A stretch of 64,000 bases of DNA from Alcanivoracaceae bacterium. GTDB lineage: Bacteria; Pseudomonadota; Gammaproteobacteria; Xanthomonadales; Marinicellaceae. A program made the position numbers and the translations under genes. Under the pieces are notes generated by a model, which worked only from the letters and a program-made list of their open reading frames with translations, was not told the origin of the DNA and searched no databases. The stretch spans positions 326,504-390,503 of the forward strand of contig JADGEI010000001.1 in assembly GCA_016744455.1 (NCBI GenBank). Direction: 5' to 3'. Positions within the stretch are counted from its first letter, which is position 1, and every line of letters starts with the position of its first letter. Positions 8,326 through 18,233 of this stretch are shown here, piece by piece.

Positions 8326-9633
8326 CTAACCCAACAGTGCTTTTTTTATGTCCTTGTTGTCTTGCAAGGTTGTAGATAAATCGTTTGCAGCGAAATCTAA
8401 TTGTTCTGGCAAAACAGCTCTTCTTACCATAGGTCTATCTATATTTGATAAAAATGCCCTTTTTGATAAATCAATTGTTTTCTTTGATTTGGTTTTGTTT
8501 TGATTGGTATCACGTAACATGAAAACTTCAGGTCTAAGGCGTTTTTCCGGGTTGTGTGACACTACTAAACCAACAGAGTCATCAGTTAGTTCAACTATTG
8601 TACCTGCAGGGTAAAGACCAATTGCTTGAATAAAGCTCTCAATTAGTTCAGAAGAGAAGTCTTTGCCTTTAAGGGTGTATAACCAATCCATTGCTTGTGA
8701 TGAAGTCAGTTGTTTGCCGTATGATTTTTTATTGGTAACAGCATCAAATACATCAACTAAACCAGCAATCTGGCCAAAAAATGGAATTTCTTTACCAACT
8801 AATGCATAGGGGTAACCTGATCCATCATATCTTTCATGGTGTGTTTCAACGATTACAAGGGTAGTGTGGTCAACAGTTTTATCTGTTGCAAGCATTTCAA
8901 CGCCAAGTTCAACATGATTTCTAAAAGTGGCTCTTTCAGAATCTGTTATATCTCCAGTTTTATTCAAAAGTTTTCTACTGATTTTGGTTTTGCCGATATC
9001 AGCTAATAATACGCCTGTTGCTAAAGGAATTAAATCATCTTCATTTAAACCAAGGTAACGCCCAAATACAATCGCTAAAATACTTGATCTTAAAGAATGG
9101 TTATAAGTATAACCACCTTTGTCTTTAAGTCGGCTTAACCAAATCATCGTATTTGGATTCTTGATTACGCTATTAACGACAGACTTTGCAAGTGATTTAG
9201 TTTTACTTATATTGGGTTTTTTTCCCACTCGAATGTTGAAACCAACTTGTTCTACCGAGTGAGCTAAATCTGCAAATAAAACCTTAGCGTTATTTATTTC
9301 TTTTTTAAACGGCCTGCTTACTTTGTCGTATCTACCAACATTGAAATTAAATGTTTTAAGGTCTTTAGAGTTAACAAGAGTAGATTTGTTTTTTCTTTCT
9401 TTTGCTAACAAAGGTGAAGGTTTGCTTATTTCTGATTCTTTATAAGGCTGAGTTCCCTTATCGCAATCAATATAGACGTATTTACAAAATCGTTGAACTT
9501 CTTCAATTTCATGTCTTGTACGTAGGTAAAATCCCTGGTATTGGAAAGGAGTTTCCGTCCATGGCCTATCCAATTTGTGCACATACATGCCAACTCGAAT
9601 CTGAGAAACTGGAATTTTATCTGTTGTAATCAT
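8326..9633 (-). CDS. HD-GYP domain protein with N-terminal DUF3391, altered metal site
   Basis: This 435-residue protein has an N-terminal DUF3391-like segment (about 1-120, beginning IPVSQIRVGMYVHKLDRPW) and an HD-GYP domain (about 165-350). HD-GYP proteins hydrolyse cyclic di-GMP at a di- or tri-iron centre. The NHSLRS histidine, the HHE..DGSGYP motif and the FGQIAGLVDVFDAVT segment are present. The defining HD pair is not: the sequence reads LLADIGK, giving Ala211-Asp212. Loss of that histidine removes one expected metal ligand, so activity may be reduced or absent. The C-terminal 85 residues match nothing I recognise. It is a single gene, with no receiver domain. Confidence 0.85.
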   Translation of the reverse strand: MITTDKIPVSQIRVGMYVHKLDRPWTETPFQYQGFYLRTRHEIEEVQRFCKYVYIDCDKGTQPYKESEISKPSPLLAKERKNKSTLVNSKDLKTFNFNVGRYDKVSRPFKKEINNAKVLFADLAHSVEQVGFNIRVGKKPNISKTKSLAKSVVNSVIKNPNTMIWLSRLKDKGGYTYNHSLRSSILAIVFGRYLGLNEDDLIPLATGVLLADIGKTKISRKLLNKTGDITDSERATFRNHVELGVEMLATDKTVDHTTLVIVETHHERYDGSGYPYALVGKEIPFFGQIAGLVDVFDAVTNKKSYGKQLTSSQAMDWLYTLKGKDFSSELIESFIQAIGLYPAGTIVELTDDSVGLVVSHNPEKRLRPEVFMLRDTNQNKTKSKKTIDLSKRAFLSNIDRPMVRRAVLPEQLDFAANDLSTTLQDNKDIKKALLG

Positions 9634-9773
9634 TAGAATACACGCTTACAGTTATTAATCATAGCCGTCATTATATATTAAAAACTGTTAAATTTGTGTG
9701 ATGATGTTCATGTTTTTCAAACAAAAACTGAAAAGATTGCTACGTAGGGAAGGTTTTAGTTGTACTTTAATTG

Positions 9774-9802
9774 TTAATGCCCAGAATTTTCATGGGCATT
9801 AA
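9774..9802 (-). terminator. Hairpin downstream of rpsT
   Basis: A perfect 10-bp stem (arms 9774-9783 and 9793-9802) has a 9-base loop. It lies 22 bases past the rpsT stop. The trailing U-tract on the minus strand is weak, so it may be a terminator of modest strength or a 3'-protecting hairpin. Confidence 0.65.
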
Positions 9803-9823
9803 AATATAATTTTCACGTTTCTT

Positions 9824-10087
9824 TTAAGACATAGCTTTAATTTTGCTGTTTAGGCGACTTTTGTGTCTTGCAATTTTATTTTTATGAAAAATGCCCTTAC
9901 TTGCAACTTTGTCAATGACAGGAACCATGACATTGTAAAGTTCTTGTGCTTGCTTTTTGTCGCCAGCTTCAATTGCATTAATTACATTTTTAATTGTTGT
10001 TCTTGCTTCAGAACGAAAACTCATGTTGTGAATTCGTCTTTTTGCAGCTTGTCTTACACGTTTTCTAGCAGATGCTGAATTTGCCAT
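9824..10087 (-). CDS. rpsT: 30S ribosomal protein S20
   Basis: This is an 87-residue, lysine/arginine-rich helical protein that binds 16S rRNA early in 30S assembly. It begins MANSASARKRVRQAAKRR, a typical S20 N-terminus after which Met is removed. The length equals that of E. coli S20. It is transcribed alone and divergently from murJ, the usual rpsT-murJ arrangement of gammaproteobacteria. A hairpin follows at 9774-9802. Confidence 0.98.
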   Translation of the reverse strand: MANSASARKRVRQAAKRRIHNMSFRSEARTTIKNVINAIEAGDKKQAQELYNVMVPVIDKVASKGIFHKNKIARHKSRLNSKIKAMS

Positions 10088-10288
10088 TTGTTTCTCCGTT
10101 ATCGCGGTATTAAATTTAAGCCGCGCATTCTCACATCAATTATATAATGTGTCAATAATTTAAACGCTGAAACTGTTTAATTTAACACTATTTTTTATTT
10201 TTACGTAAAAATAGTCTTTTTATCCGTAATACATGGGATTTATCACTGATTGTTTATAGAATTCTCCTGTTTTACTATTTTTATATTA

Positions 10289-11845
10289 ATGAGCCTATTT
10301 AAATCAACTGCTATTGTTAGTGTCTTTACTTTCTTATCTAGAATTAGTGGATTTGTTCGTGATCAAGTTACCGCGATATTTTTTGGTGTTTCTGTTTGGA
10401 CTGACGCTTTTTTTGTGGTTTTTAGAATACCAAATTTCATGCGGAGATTATTTGCTGAAGGCTCTTTTTCCATGGCGTTTGTTCCTGTTTTAAATGAGAT
10501 AAAAGCCAATGAGTCTAGAGAGGTTTTGAAAGATTTTATTGATAGAGTAGCCGGTACACTTATTTCGATTGTTCTAGTAGTGTGGATGCTTATGGAAATA
10601 TTTGCTCCTCAAGTTCTTTGGTTAAGTGCTCCTTCATGGGCTGGTTCCAAGCCAGAGGTGTTCGCAGGAAGTGTGGAAATGCTGCGTTATACTTTATTTT
10701 ATTTCCCATTTATTGTTTTGGTCGCCTTTGCAGGTGGGATTTTAAACACCCATAAAAAATTTGCAATTCCAGCTGCTACTCCTATCTTGTTGAATGTTGC
10801 GTTAATTGCTTGTGTTTTCTTTTTGAAGGATAATTTTGAAATAAGGGAAAAATCTTTAGCAATAGGTGTATTGGTCGCTGGAATGTTACAGCTAGCAGTA
10901 CAAGTTCCAGCTCTTTTAAGATTAGGGTTGTTCCCTAATTTTAAGTTTGGGTTTCAAGACAGGAAAGTTAAAAAGGTTATGAAATTAATGGTGCCAACTT
11001 TATTTGGCTCTTCTGTTGCACAAATTAATGTCTTAATTGATACTATCATTGCCACGTGGTTGGTTTCAGGCAGCGTATCTTATTTGTATTTTTCAGAAAG
11101 GCTATTAGAATTTCCATTGGGGGTTTTTGCGATAGCTATTTCTACCGTTATTTTACCAACTTTATCTAGGCAATTTGCAACAGGCGACCAAAAATCATTT
11201 GCTAAAACCATGAAGTGGGCACTTAGTATAGGTTTTTTAATTGCTATTCCCGCTGCATGTGGACTGGCTGTCATGGCTTCTGAGATTATTACCACTTTAT
11301 TCCAATATGGTAAGTTTGACAGCACATCTACCTATTTAACCAGTTTAAGTCTAGTTGCCTATATGCTTGCATTACCAGCTTTTATTTTGAATAAAATATT
11401 GTTGCCAGCATACTATTCTAGAAAAGATACTAAAACGCCTGTAAAAATAGGCATTGTATCTATGCTTTCAAATATTGCGTTTAACTTTATAATCGTTTGG
11501 TTGCTTTGGTATTTTGACTTGTTACCCTTACATGTTGGCTTGGCTTTAGCGAGTGCTTTGTCTGGTTGGATGCAAACTTTTATGTTGTATTCAGGGTTGC
11601 GAAAAAACAAAATTATTCCAGCTTCAGTAATTCAATGGTCGGTTGTATTTAAGATAGTTCTTGCCAGCTTATTAATGTCATTATCAATATTAATCGTGTT
11701 AAACAACTTAGGCCAATGGCAAGAACTATCTTGGTATTGGCGTCTTTCAAGACTAATTGTCTTTATAACCTTTGGTGCTTCATTGTATTTTATATCATTA
11801 AGGCTTATGGGAATTAATTTTAAAAAACTCATGGTGTTAAATTGA
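10289..11845 (+). CDS. murJ: MurJ, lipid II flippase
   Basis: This 518-residue polytopic inner-membrane protein of the MOP superfamily moves lipid II across the membrane for peptidoglycan synthesis. The start is placed at the ATG at 10289 (MSLFKSTAIVSVFTFLSRISG), which aligns with the E. coli MurJ N-terminus. A start 39 bases upstream would add a non-conserved leader. About 14 hydrophobic helices are visible, with the conserved SRISGFVRDQV motif at about 17-27. The stop overlaps the ribF TTG start (TTGA), so translation is coupled. It appears complete. Confidence 0.95.
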   Translation: MSLFKSTAIVSVFTFLSRISGFVRDQVTAIFFGVSVWTDAFFVVFRIPNFMRRLFAEGSFSMAFVPVLNEIKANESREVLKDFIDRVAGTLISIVLVVWMLMEIFAPQVLWLSAPSWAGSKPEVFAGSVEMLRYTLFYFPFIVLVAFAGGILNTHKKFAIPAATPILLNVALIACVFFLKDNFEIREKSLAIGVLVAGMLQLAVQVPALLRLGLFPNFKFGFQDRKVKKVMKLMVPTLFGSSVAQINVLIDTIIATWLVSGSVSYLYFSERLLEFPLGVFAIAISTVILPTLSRQFATGDQKSFAKTMKWALSIGFLIAIPAACGLAVMASEIITTLFQYGKFDSTSTYLTSLSLVAYMLALPAFILNKILLPAYYSRKDTKTPVKIGIVSMLSNIAFNFIIVWLLWYFDLLPLHVGLALASALSGWMQTFMLYSGLRKNKIIPASVIQWSVVFKIVLASLLMSLSILIVLNNLGQWQELSWYWRLSRLIVFITFGASLYFISLRLMGINFKKLMVLN

Positions 11846-12780
11846 AATTTTCTCGTTATCCACAGAATACACCATTAAAAAAGGCATCTGTAATAACCAT
11901 AGGTAATTTTGATGGTGTGCATGTAGGTCATCAAGCGTTAATTAAGCAGGTCACAGAATATGCATTAACTCATAAATTGCAATCAGTTGTGGTAACCATG
12001 GATCCTTTGGCTGCTCAATATTTTGCAGGTAGGGAAAATGTTGCATTGTTGACACCTTTTAAGTGTAAATATAAGTTGTTGAAGAAATTAGCAATAGATG
12101 TTTTGTGTATGTTAAATTTCAATCACAAACTTGCTGAATATACTCCTGAAGATTTTATTCAAAAAATCTTAATTGATGGATTGCAAGCAAAACATATTAT
12201 CATTGGTGATGACTTTAGATTTGGTAAAAATAGAGCCGGCGATATCAAAACATTAAAGTCTTACTGTGAAAATTTTGGCATTACAATAAGTCACATAGAT
12301 TCGGTAATTTGCAATAATGAGAGAGTTGCTAGTTCAAAAATTCGTAAGCATATTATTAACAGTGATTTCAAAACTGTCACAGCTAACCTTGGTAGGCATT
12401 ATTCTATTGCTGGTAAAGTAAGCAAAGGCCAACAACTTGGTAGAGAACTGGGTTATCCAACAATAAATATTAAGCTTAAGAATAGAAAAGAATCCGTAAA
12501 TGGAATTTATTGTGTGAAAGTTTTGTTTGAAAACAACAAAAAATACATTGGAGCTGCCAGTATTGGTACACGCCCGACTGTAAATGGGGTGGAAAAACTC
12601 TTAGAAGTACACCTTTTGGGATTTAATAAACAAGTTTATGGGCAAAATGTTGAAGTTTTGTTTTACCATAAAATAAGAAATGAAGTAAAATTCGAAAACT
12701 TAACTGAATTAAAACAATACATAAAAGACGATGTTATAAAAACACGTCAATTTTTTAAAGAGACTAATAGTGAGCACTAA
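11842..12780 (+). CDS. ribF: Bifunctional riboflavin kinase / FAD synthetase
   Basis: This 312-residue enzyme makes FMN from riboflavin and then FAD. The N-terminal nucleotidyltransferase domain (about 1-180) has the ITIGNFDGVHVGH motif. The C-terminal riboflavin kinase domain (about 185-310) has GRELGYPTINI and IGTRPTVNG. The start is TTG at 11842, overlapping the murJ stop. The next in-frame methionines would remove the conserved GNFDGVH region, so TTG is favoured. It sits in the standard murJ-ribF-ileS-lspA-ispH order and overlaps ileS by 11 bp. Confidence 0.94.
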   Translation: MKFSRYPQNTPLKKASVITIGNFDGVHVGHQALIKQVTEYALTHKLQSVVVTMDPLAAQYFAGRENVALLTPFKCKYKLLKKLAIDVLCMLNFNHKLAEYTPEDFIQKILIDGLQAKHIIIGDDFRFGKNRAGDIKTLKSYCENFGITISHIDSVICNNERVASSKIRKHIINSDFKTVTANLGRHYSIAGKVSKGQQLGRELGYPTINIKLKNRKESVNGIYCVKVLFENNKKYIGAASIGTRPTVNGVEKLLEVHLLGFNKQVYGQNVEVLFYHKIRNEVKFENLTELKQYIKDDVIKTRQFFKETNSEH

Positions 12781-15577
12781 TTACAAAGACACCTTAAATC
12801 TACCTAAAACCAAGTTTTCAATGAAAGCTGGCTTAGCACAGAAAGAACCTAACTGGTTAAAAAAATGTGATGACGAAAATTTGTATCACAAACTTCAAGA
12901 AGCAAGCATTGGTAGACCACAATTTATTTTACATGATGGTCCTCCATATGCTAACGGTTCACTACATACTGGACATGCTCTAAATAAAATTTTAAAGGAT
13001 ATTATTGTTAAATCTAAAATGATGTCTGGCTTTTCTGCGCCTTATGTTCCTGGATGGGACTGTCATGGTTTGCCGATTGAGATTCAGGTTGAAAAAAAAC
13101 ATGGTAAAGTTGGGCAAAAAATTGATGCCAAGACCTTTCGTCAAAAATGTAGAGAATATGCCAGCCGTCAAGTTGAAATTCAAAAAAGTGAGTTTAAACG
13201 CCTTGGTGTCATTGGAGAATGGGATAACCCTTATTTAACTAAAGATTTCAAGTATGAAGCAGACATGATTCGTGCATTGGGTAAAATTGTTGAAAATGGG
13301 CACATTGAAAAAGGGGTAAAACCAGTTAATTGGTGTTTTGATTGTGGTTCAGCATTGGCTGAGGCTGAAATTGAATACCAAGATAAGATTTCCCCAGCAA
13401 TTGATGTAGCTTACACTGCAGTTGATGCTGATAAATTAATTCAAGTTTTTGGTTTTAAAACAAGTGAAAAACCATTAGCTATTCCTATATGGACTACAAC
13501 TCCTTGGACTTTGCCGGCTTCTATGGCTGTGTCATTACATGCTGAATTAGAGTACTCGTTGGTACAAGGCCATGAGGATTATTTATTAGTAGTTGCAACA
13601 GAGTTGGTTAATGATGTCAGTGCAAGGTATGGTTTTGAACCTCAAATTTTAGCAACTGTTGTAGGTGAGAAATTAGAGGGAATAAAGCTACAACATCCTT
13701 TTTACGAAGATAGGCATGTTCCTGTTATTCTTGGAGAACATGTAACTGTTGAGGCAGGTACTGGTGCCGTTCACACAGCTCCAGGTCACGGTGTTGAAGA
13801 TTTTAATGTCGGTAAACAATATGGGATTGAAATCTATAATCCAATGGGTGGTAATGGTGTTTATTTAGATAGCACTCCAATATTTGGTGGGCAATATATC
13901 TGGAAAGCCAACAAAACAATTGTGGAACTATTAAAAGAAAATAATGTATTGCTAAGTTTAGAAAATATTAATCATTCTTACCCTCATTGTTGGAGGCACA
14001 AATCACCAACGGCATTCAGAACCACACCACAATGGTTTGTTAGTATGGATAAGCATGATTTACGTAAAAATGCATTGGATGAAATTCGCAATGTTAAGTG
14101 GGTTCCGGATTGGGGTGAAAAACGCATTTATTCGATGATTGAAAACCGCCCTGAATGGTGTATTTCTAGGCAAAGGACATGGGGCGTGCCTATCACTTTA
14201 TTTACTCATAAAGAAACTGGTGAATTGCACCCAAATACGTTAGCTGTTATGGAAAAAGTTGCTTTATTGGTTGAAGAATCAGGCATTGATGCCTGGTTTG
14301 ATATTGACGCTAGCGATCTAATAGCAGATGCCAATGTTTACGATAAAACCACAGATGTTTTAGATGTATGGTTTGATTCAGGTGTCAGTCATTTTGCAGT
14401 ATTATCTGCACGAGATTACTTACGCGAACCTGCAGATTTATATCTGGAAGGCTCAGATCAACACCGAGGTTGGTTTCATTCGTCATTATTAACCGGAGTG
14501 GCTATCAATGATCATGCACCATATAAACAAGTTTTAACACATGGTTATGTGGTTGGTTCAGATGGTAGAAAAATGTCCAAATCACTGGGTAATTTTATCT
14601 CACTTAAACAAATTGTGGATACTTATGGTGCAGATGTCTTGCGTTTGTGGTGTGCATCAGCTGATTATACAAAAGAGATCACAGTATCTGATGAAATACT
14701 GAAACGTGTTTCAGATGGTTATAGACGTATACGTAATACAGCACGTTTCCTAATAGGCAACTTGAATGAATTTGATGCAAGTACTCAATTGTTAGATGTT
14801 GAAGAGTGTACATTCCTCGACCAATGGGCAATTCGAAAAGCTGGAAAATTACAAGATGAAATTATTGACGATTTTAATAAATATCAATTCCATAATATAT
14901 ACCAAAAGATTAGTTCATTTTGCTCCCAAGATATGGGTGCATTTTATTTGGATGTGCTAAAGGATAGATTGTACACGGCTAAGATTGATTCAAAAGCACG
15001 TAGGTCAGCACAAACTGCTATGCATCATATTTTACAATCGTTGATTCGTTGGATGGCGCCAATCATAACATACACGGCTGATGAAATTTGGAAATTGCTT
15101 GGTAATGAAGAGAATATATTATTCGAACAATGGTATAACGTTCCGGTTGTAGCTAATAATGATGAATGGAGCGAAAGCAATTGGGGTTATGTTCAAGAAA
15201 TTAGGGATGCAAACACAAAACTTTTAGAGCAAATGCGCATTAATGGCGATATTGGCTCATCACTTGATGCATCGGTTGAAATATTTTTAGATGATCAATT
15301 ATTCACTCTACTAAAAAGTATTAACGAAGAATTGCGTTTTGTATTAATTACCTCTCAAGCGGAGTTAAAACCATTAAGTGAGAAACCAAATAATGCGATT
15401 AAATGTGACCTTGAAAACGATACAGTTTATATTGTAGCAGGTGTCGCCAAAGGTGAAAAATGCATCAGATGTTGGCATAAGCGTGAAGAAGTAGGTCAAG
15501 ACAGCAAACATCCAGAGCTATGTGGTCGTTGTATAACTAATATTGATGGAATAGGTGAAACGAGAAAGTATGCCTAA
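12770..15577 (+). CDS. ileS: Isoleucyl-tRNA synthetase
   Basis: This 935-residue class I synthetase (E. coli 938) charges tRNA-Ile. The HIGH-type motif appears in GSLHTGHAL (about 63-71), the CP1 editing domain spans about 190-390, and KMSKS is at GRKMSKSLG (about 600). The C-terminal zinc ribbon CIRCW...CGRC is present, as in the E. coli-type bacterial enzyme. The start is GTG at 12770, inside the 3' end of ribF. The end overlaps lspA. No internal damage is seen. Confidence 0.97.
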   Translation: MSTNYKDTLNLPKTKFSMKAGLAQKEPNWLKKCDDENLYHKLQEASIGRPQFILHDGPPYANGSLHTGHALNKILKDIIVKSKMMSGFSAPYVPGWDCHGLPIEIQVEKKHGKVGQKIDAKTFRQKCREYASRQVEIQKSEFKRLGVIGEWDNPYLTKDFKYEADMIRALGKIVENGHIEKGVKPVNWCFDCGSALAEAEIEYQDKISPAIDVAYTAVDADKLIQVFGFKTSEKPLAIPIWTTTPWTLPASMAVSLHAELEYSLVQGHEDYLLVVATELVNDVSARYGFEPQILATVVGEKLEGIKLQHPFYEDRHVPVILGEHVTVEAGTGAVHTAPGHGVEDFNVGKQYGIEIYNPMGGNGVYLDSTPIFGGQYIWKANKTIVELLKENNVLLSLENINHSYPHCWRHKSPTAFRTTPQWFVSMDKHDLRKNALDEIRNVKWVPDWGEKRIYSMIENRPEWCISRQRTWGVPITLFTHKETGELHPNTLAVMEKVALLVEESGIDAWFDIDASDLIADANVYDKTTDVLDVWFDSGVSHFAVLSARDYLREPADLYLEGSDQHRGWFHSSLLTGVAINDHAPYKQVLTHGYVVGSDGRKMSKSLGNFISLKQIVDTYGADVLRLWCASADYTKEITVSDEILKRVSDGYRRIRNTARFLIGNLNEFDASTQLLDVEECTFLDQWAIRKAGKLQDEIIDDFNKYQFHNIYQKISSFCSQDMGAFYLDVLKDRLYTAKIDSKARRSAQTAMHHILQSLIRWMAPIITYTADEIWKLLGNEENILFEQWYNVPVVANNDEWSESNWGYVQEIRDANTKLLEQMRINGDIGSSLDASVEIFLDDQLFTLLKSINEELRFVLITSQAELKPLSEKPNNAIKCDLENDTVYIVAGVAKGEKCIRCWHKREEVGQDSKHPELCGRCITNIDGIGETRKYA

Positions 15578-16085
15578 TTTAAATAACAGTATATCTACTA
15601 AATCGGGTTTATGGTGGTTACCAATAAGTGTTATTGTTTTTATTTTGGATCAATGGACCAAGGTTATTGCTACAGAATCATTAAAAATGTACGAGGCAAT
15701 TGAAGTCAATACCTATTTAAATTGGACCTTAATGCATAACAAAGGCATGGCGTTCAGTTTATTGGCGAATCAAGGTGGTTGGCAACGCTGGGGTATTAGT
15801 ATCGTCGCTATTCTTGTTGTGGTTTGGTTATTGGTTTGGTTAAAGAATAGCGAGTTTCAATCCAAATTTCTAAATATTGGTTTAGTATTAGTAATTGGTG
15901 GCGCGATAGGTAATACCTATGATCGTTTGAACCTTGGTTATGTAATTGATTTTATCGAAGCACATTATAACGACAACTATTGGCCTGCCTTTAATATTGC
16001 TGATACAGCTATCAGTATTGGTGCTTTTTTTCTGATACTTGATTTAATATTCAATAAAGGTAATAAGGAAACTAATGAGACTTAG
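15570..16085 (+). CDS. lspA: Lipoprotein signal peptidase (signal peptidase II)
   Basis: This 171-residue inner-membrane aspartic protease removes signal peptides from diacylglyceryl-modified prolipoproteins. There are four membrane helices. The catalytic aspartates are in [15 protein letters not shown] and [11 protein letters not shown]. The ATG at 15570 is chosen over a GTG at 15555 because it has a GAGAAAG purine stretch just upstream and gives a normal N-terminus. It overlaps ileS by 8 bp and ispH by 11 bp. Its products in this window would include the lipoproteins at 25885 and 48054. Confidence 0.94.
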   Translation: MPNLNNSISTKSGLWWLPISVIVFILDQWTKVIATESLKMYEAIEVNTYLNWTLMHNKGMAFSLLANQGGWQRWGISIVAILVVVWLLVWLKNSEFQSKFLNIGLVLVIGGAIGNTYDRLNLGYVIDFIEAHYNDNYWPAFNIADTAISIGAFFLILDLIFNKGNKETNET

Positions 16086-17019
16086 GCTTGCAAATCCACG
16101 AGGATTTTGTGCAGGTGTTGATCGCGCCATAGAAATTGTTAATCGTGCCATAGAAATATTTGGCTCACCTATCTATGTTAAGCATGAAGTAGTACATAAT
16201 CGTTTTGTGGTAAATAACCTTAAAGCGAAAGGTGCGATATTTGTTGAAGAATTGACGGAAGTCCCAGATGATAATATTGTCATTTTTTCTGCTCATGGTG
16301 TCTCTCAGCAAGTGCGTAAAACAGCTAATATTCGTGGTTTAAAGGTCTTTGATGCCACGTGTCCTTTGGTAACTAAAGTGCACATGGAAGTCATACGTTA
16401 TTGCAAAGGCGGATTCAATCTTATTCTTATTGGTCATGAAGGGCATCCAGAAGTTGATGGAACAATAGGGCAGTGGGATAATAAAATTGGTCAAGGAGAG
16501 GTATACATAGTTGAGTCTGTAGAGGATGTTAGAAAGCTTCAACTGCAAAAAGACTTGAAACTTGCTTATGTTTCACAAACAACACTCTCACTAGATGACA
16601 CGGCTGACATCATTGCAGAGCTAAAAACAATTTATCCAGCTATTCAAGGACCTAAGCACGATGATATCTGTTACGCGACACAAAATCGCCAACATGCAGT
16701 TAAAGATTTAGCTCAAGATTGTGACTTGGTTTTAGTCGTAGGTAGTGTTAATAGTTCTAACTCTAATCGCTTGCATGAACTGGCAGAAAGGCAAGGCGTC
16801 AAAGCCTACCTAATTGACGATGCTGACTGCATTGATATTACATGGTTTAATGGAGTCAATTCAATTGGCGTAACTGCTGGTGCATCGGCACCTGAAAAAT
16901 TAGTCAAAGATGTTATTGCATTTATACAACAACATGCTCAAAACGTAGAGCTCCAAGAGTTGCACGGAGAACCTGAACATATGGTTTTTGCTTTACCAAA
17001 AGAATTAAGGATCTCCTAG
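16075..17019 (+). CDS. ispH: 4-hydroxy-3-methylbut-2-enyl diphosphate reductase
   Basis: This 314-residue iron-sulfur enzyme does the last step of the MEP isoprenoid pathway, making IPP and DMAPP. The three cluster-binding cysteines are Cys12 ([10 protein letters not shown]), Cys96 (DATCPLV) and Cys199 ([10 protein letters not shown]). The catalytic glutamate region is present. It overlaps lspA by 11 bp as the last gene of the murJ run. No clear terminator follows. Its cluster supply links it functionally to the suf genes at 20 kb. Confidence 0.97.
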   Translation: MRLRLANPRGFCAGVDRAIEIVNRAIEIFGSPIYVKHEVVHNRFVVNNLKAKGAIFVEELTEVPDDNIVIFSAHGVSQQVRKTANIRGLKVFDATCPLVTKVHMEVIRYCKGGFNLILIGHEGHPEVDGTIGQWDNKIGQGEVYIVESVEDVRKLQLQKDLKLAYVSQTTLSLDDTADIIAELKTIYPAIQGPKHDDICYATQNRQHAVKDLAQDCDLVLVVGSVNSSNSNRLHELAERQGVKAYLIDDADCIDITWFNGVNSIGVTAGASAPEKLVKDVIAFIQQHAQNVELQELHGEPEHMVFALPKELRIS

Positions 17020-17479
17020 GTTCTTGTGAATTTTTATTCTCTCTTTTCTTTACTCTTAACATTTGTGTAGTATAGCTAACTGAACCTATATTTTTCATAT
17101 TAAAATATTTATCTCTCTCGATTTGTAAATTCCCTGTCAATTGTTGACATAAATACATAGTAATTTTTCACAAATTTTATTTATGGCTTAGCCAGTCGAA
17201 TCACATCGTTAACCGACTCAAGCAATTCATGGGACGCTACCTACTCAGGCAGAAACTGTCTTATAAGCACACAAAGGTCATTAGCACCAACACTATATGA
17301 ATACAACTAAAAATACAAAGATGACTAAAAAGTACAAATATTTGCAACATTTGTTATACCAATTTTATTTAAATTGTGGCTTGATAATAAGTGGTTCCAA
17401 AGTAATAGTTGTTATAAATAATTATGTTGAATTATTTTGGAAAAGAGTTTTTTGTTTTTAAAAATATGAGGTTTAAATC
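17020..17479. other. 460-bp non-coding gap between ispH and the prepilin-like gene
   Basis: No supported coding region or stable hairpin was found. A GAGG at 17468-17471 precedes the start at 17480. AT-rich TATAAA-like stretches near 17410-17420 may hold a promoter. No sigma-54 -24/-12 element, common for pilins, was recognised. Confidence 0.45.
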
Positions 17480-18190
17480 ATGAATGTTAAAAGAACAAAA
17501 TTGTCAAACCAAACAGTTTTTACTTTGGTTGAAATGGCAATTGTATTAGTCATTATTGGGCTAATTTTAGGAGCTGTCTCAATCGGTAAAGACCTGCAGC
17601 GTAATGCAAGTTATCAAAAAGTGAGTCAATCATTCATCCAAGGTTGGGCGTTAGCTTACCAAAGTTATTTTAATCGTGTGAATCTGGTTGTAGCTGATAA
17701 TCCATTAGCTCCAACATTAATGGTGAATCAAAACCTTGGAGAAGTTTGCGGTGGTTCGACTACGACCCTTTATTCATATTTTGATGCAGCCGGAGTACGC
17801 ATGCCAGCAGGTAGGGCAGAAGGGTCTGAAGATAAGTATGTCAACCTAGATAGCAATGGTAACCCTCAGCAAATAGATATTTGTTTTGATAATGTTCCAT
17901 GGTCTGTGGATGGTTTAACTGCTGGATCATATATGTTGCGAAATAAAAATGTTATGGTTATCAAAGGTCTAACGCCTGATTTAGCTCGTTTATTGGATAA
18001 TTCAGTAGATGGAATTGCAGATGCACGATTTGGGTTTTTTAGAGAGAACACTCGTGCCAATATTACCGCCAATGGTAATTCACTTGTTTGGAGCAAAACT
18101 AATAATCAAGAATTTGCCAATGCCAGTATTTCAGGGCGAGATGAATCACAAGTTCCTGTTTTGACAGCTTATTATCTAATGCCTGAATAG
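17480..18190 (+). CDS. Type IV prepilin-like protein lacking the -1 glycine
   Basis: This 236-residue protein has a short basic leader (residues 1-13) followed by FTLVEMAIVLVIIGLILGAV, a classic type III (prepilin) helix with Phe+1 and Glu+5. Processing by PilD normally needs Gly at -1. Here that residue is Val13 (codon GTT at 17516-17518, one base from GGT). The C-terminal globular part is not a family I recognise. It has two cysteines, in GEVCGGS and IDICFDN. Possible roles are a minor pilin, a pseudopilin or a surface protein anchored unprocessed. It stands alone, with no pil genes beside it, convergent with the next gene. Confidence 0.8.
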   Translation: MNVKRTKLSNQTVFTLVEMAIVLVIIGLILGAVSIGKDLQRNASYQKVSQSFIQGWALAYQSYFNRVNLVVADNPLAPTLMVNQNLGEVCGGSTTTLYSYFDAAGVRMPAGRAEGSEDKYVNLDSNGNPQQIDICFDNVPWSVDGLTAGSYMLRNKNVMVIKGLTPDLARLLDNSVDGIADARFGFFRENTRANITANGNSLVWSKTNNQEFANASISGRDESQVPVLTAYYLMPE

Positions 18191-18233
18191 GCAGGTTCTA
18201 TTACAGCCTGTTATGTAAGGCTATTTACTGTTA

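Noticed and set aside
10187-10215. AT-rich hairpin with T-tract between rpsT and murJ as a terminator
   Set aside because: The 9-bp ACTATTTTT/AAAAATAGT stem is almost all A-T and no gene transcribed toward it ends there.
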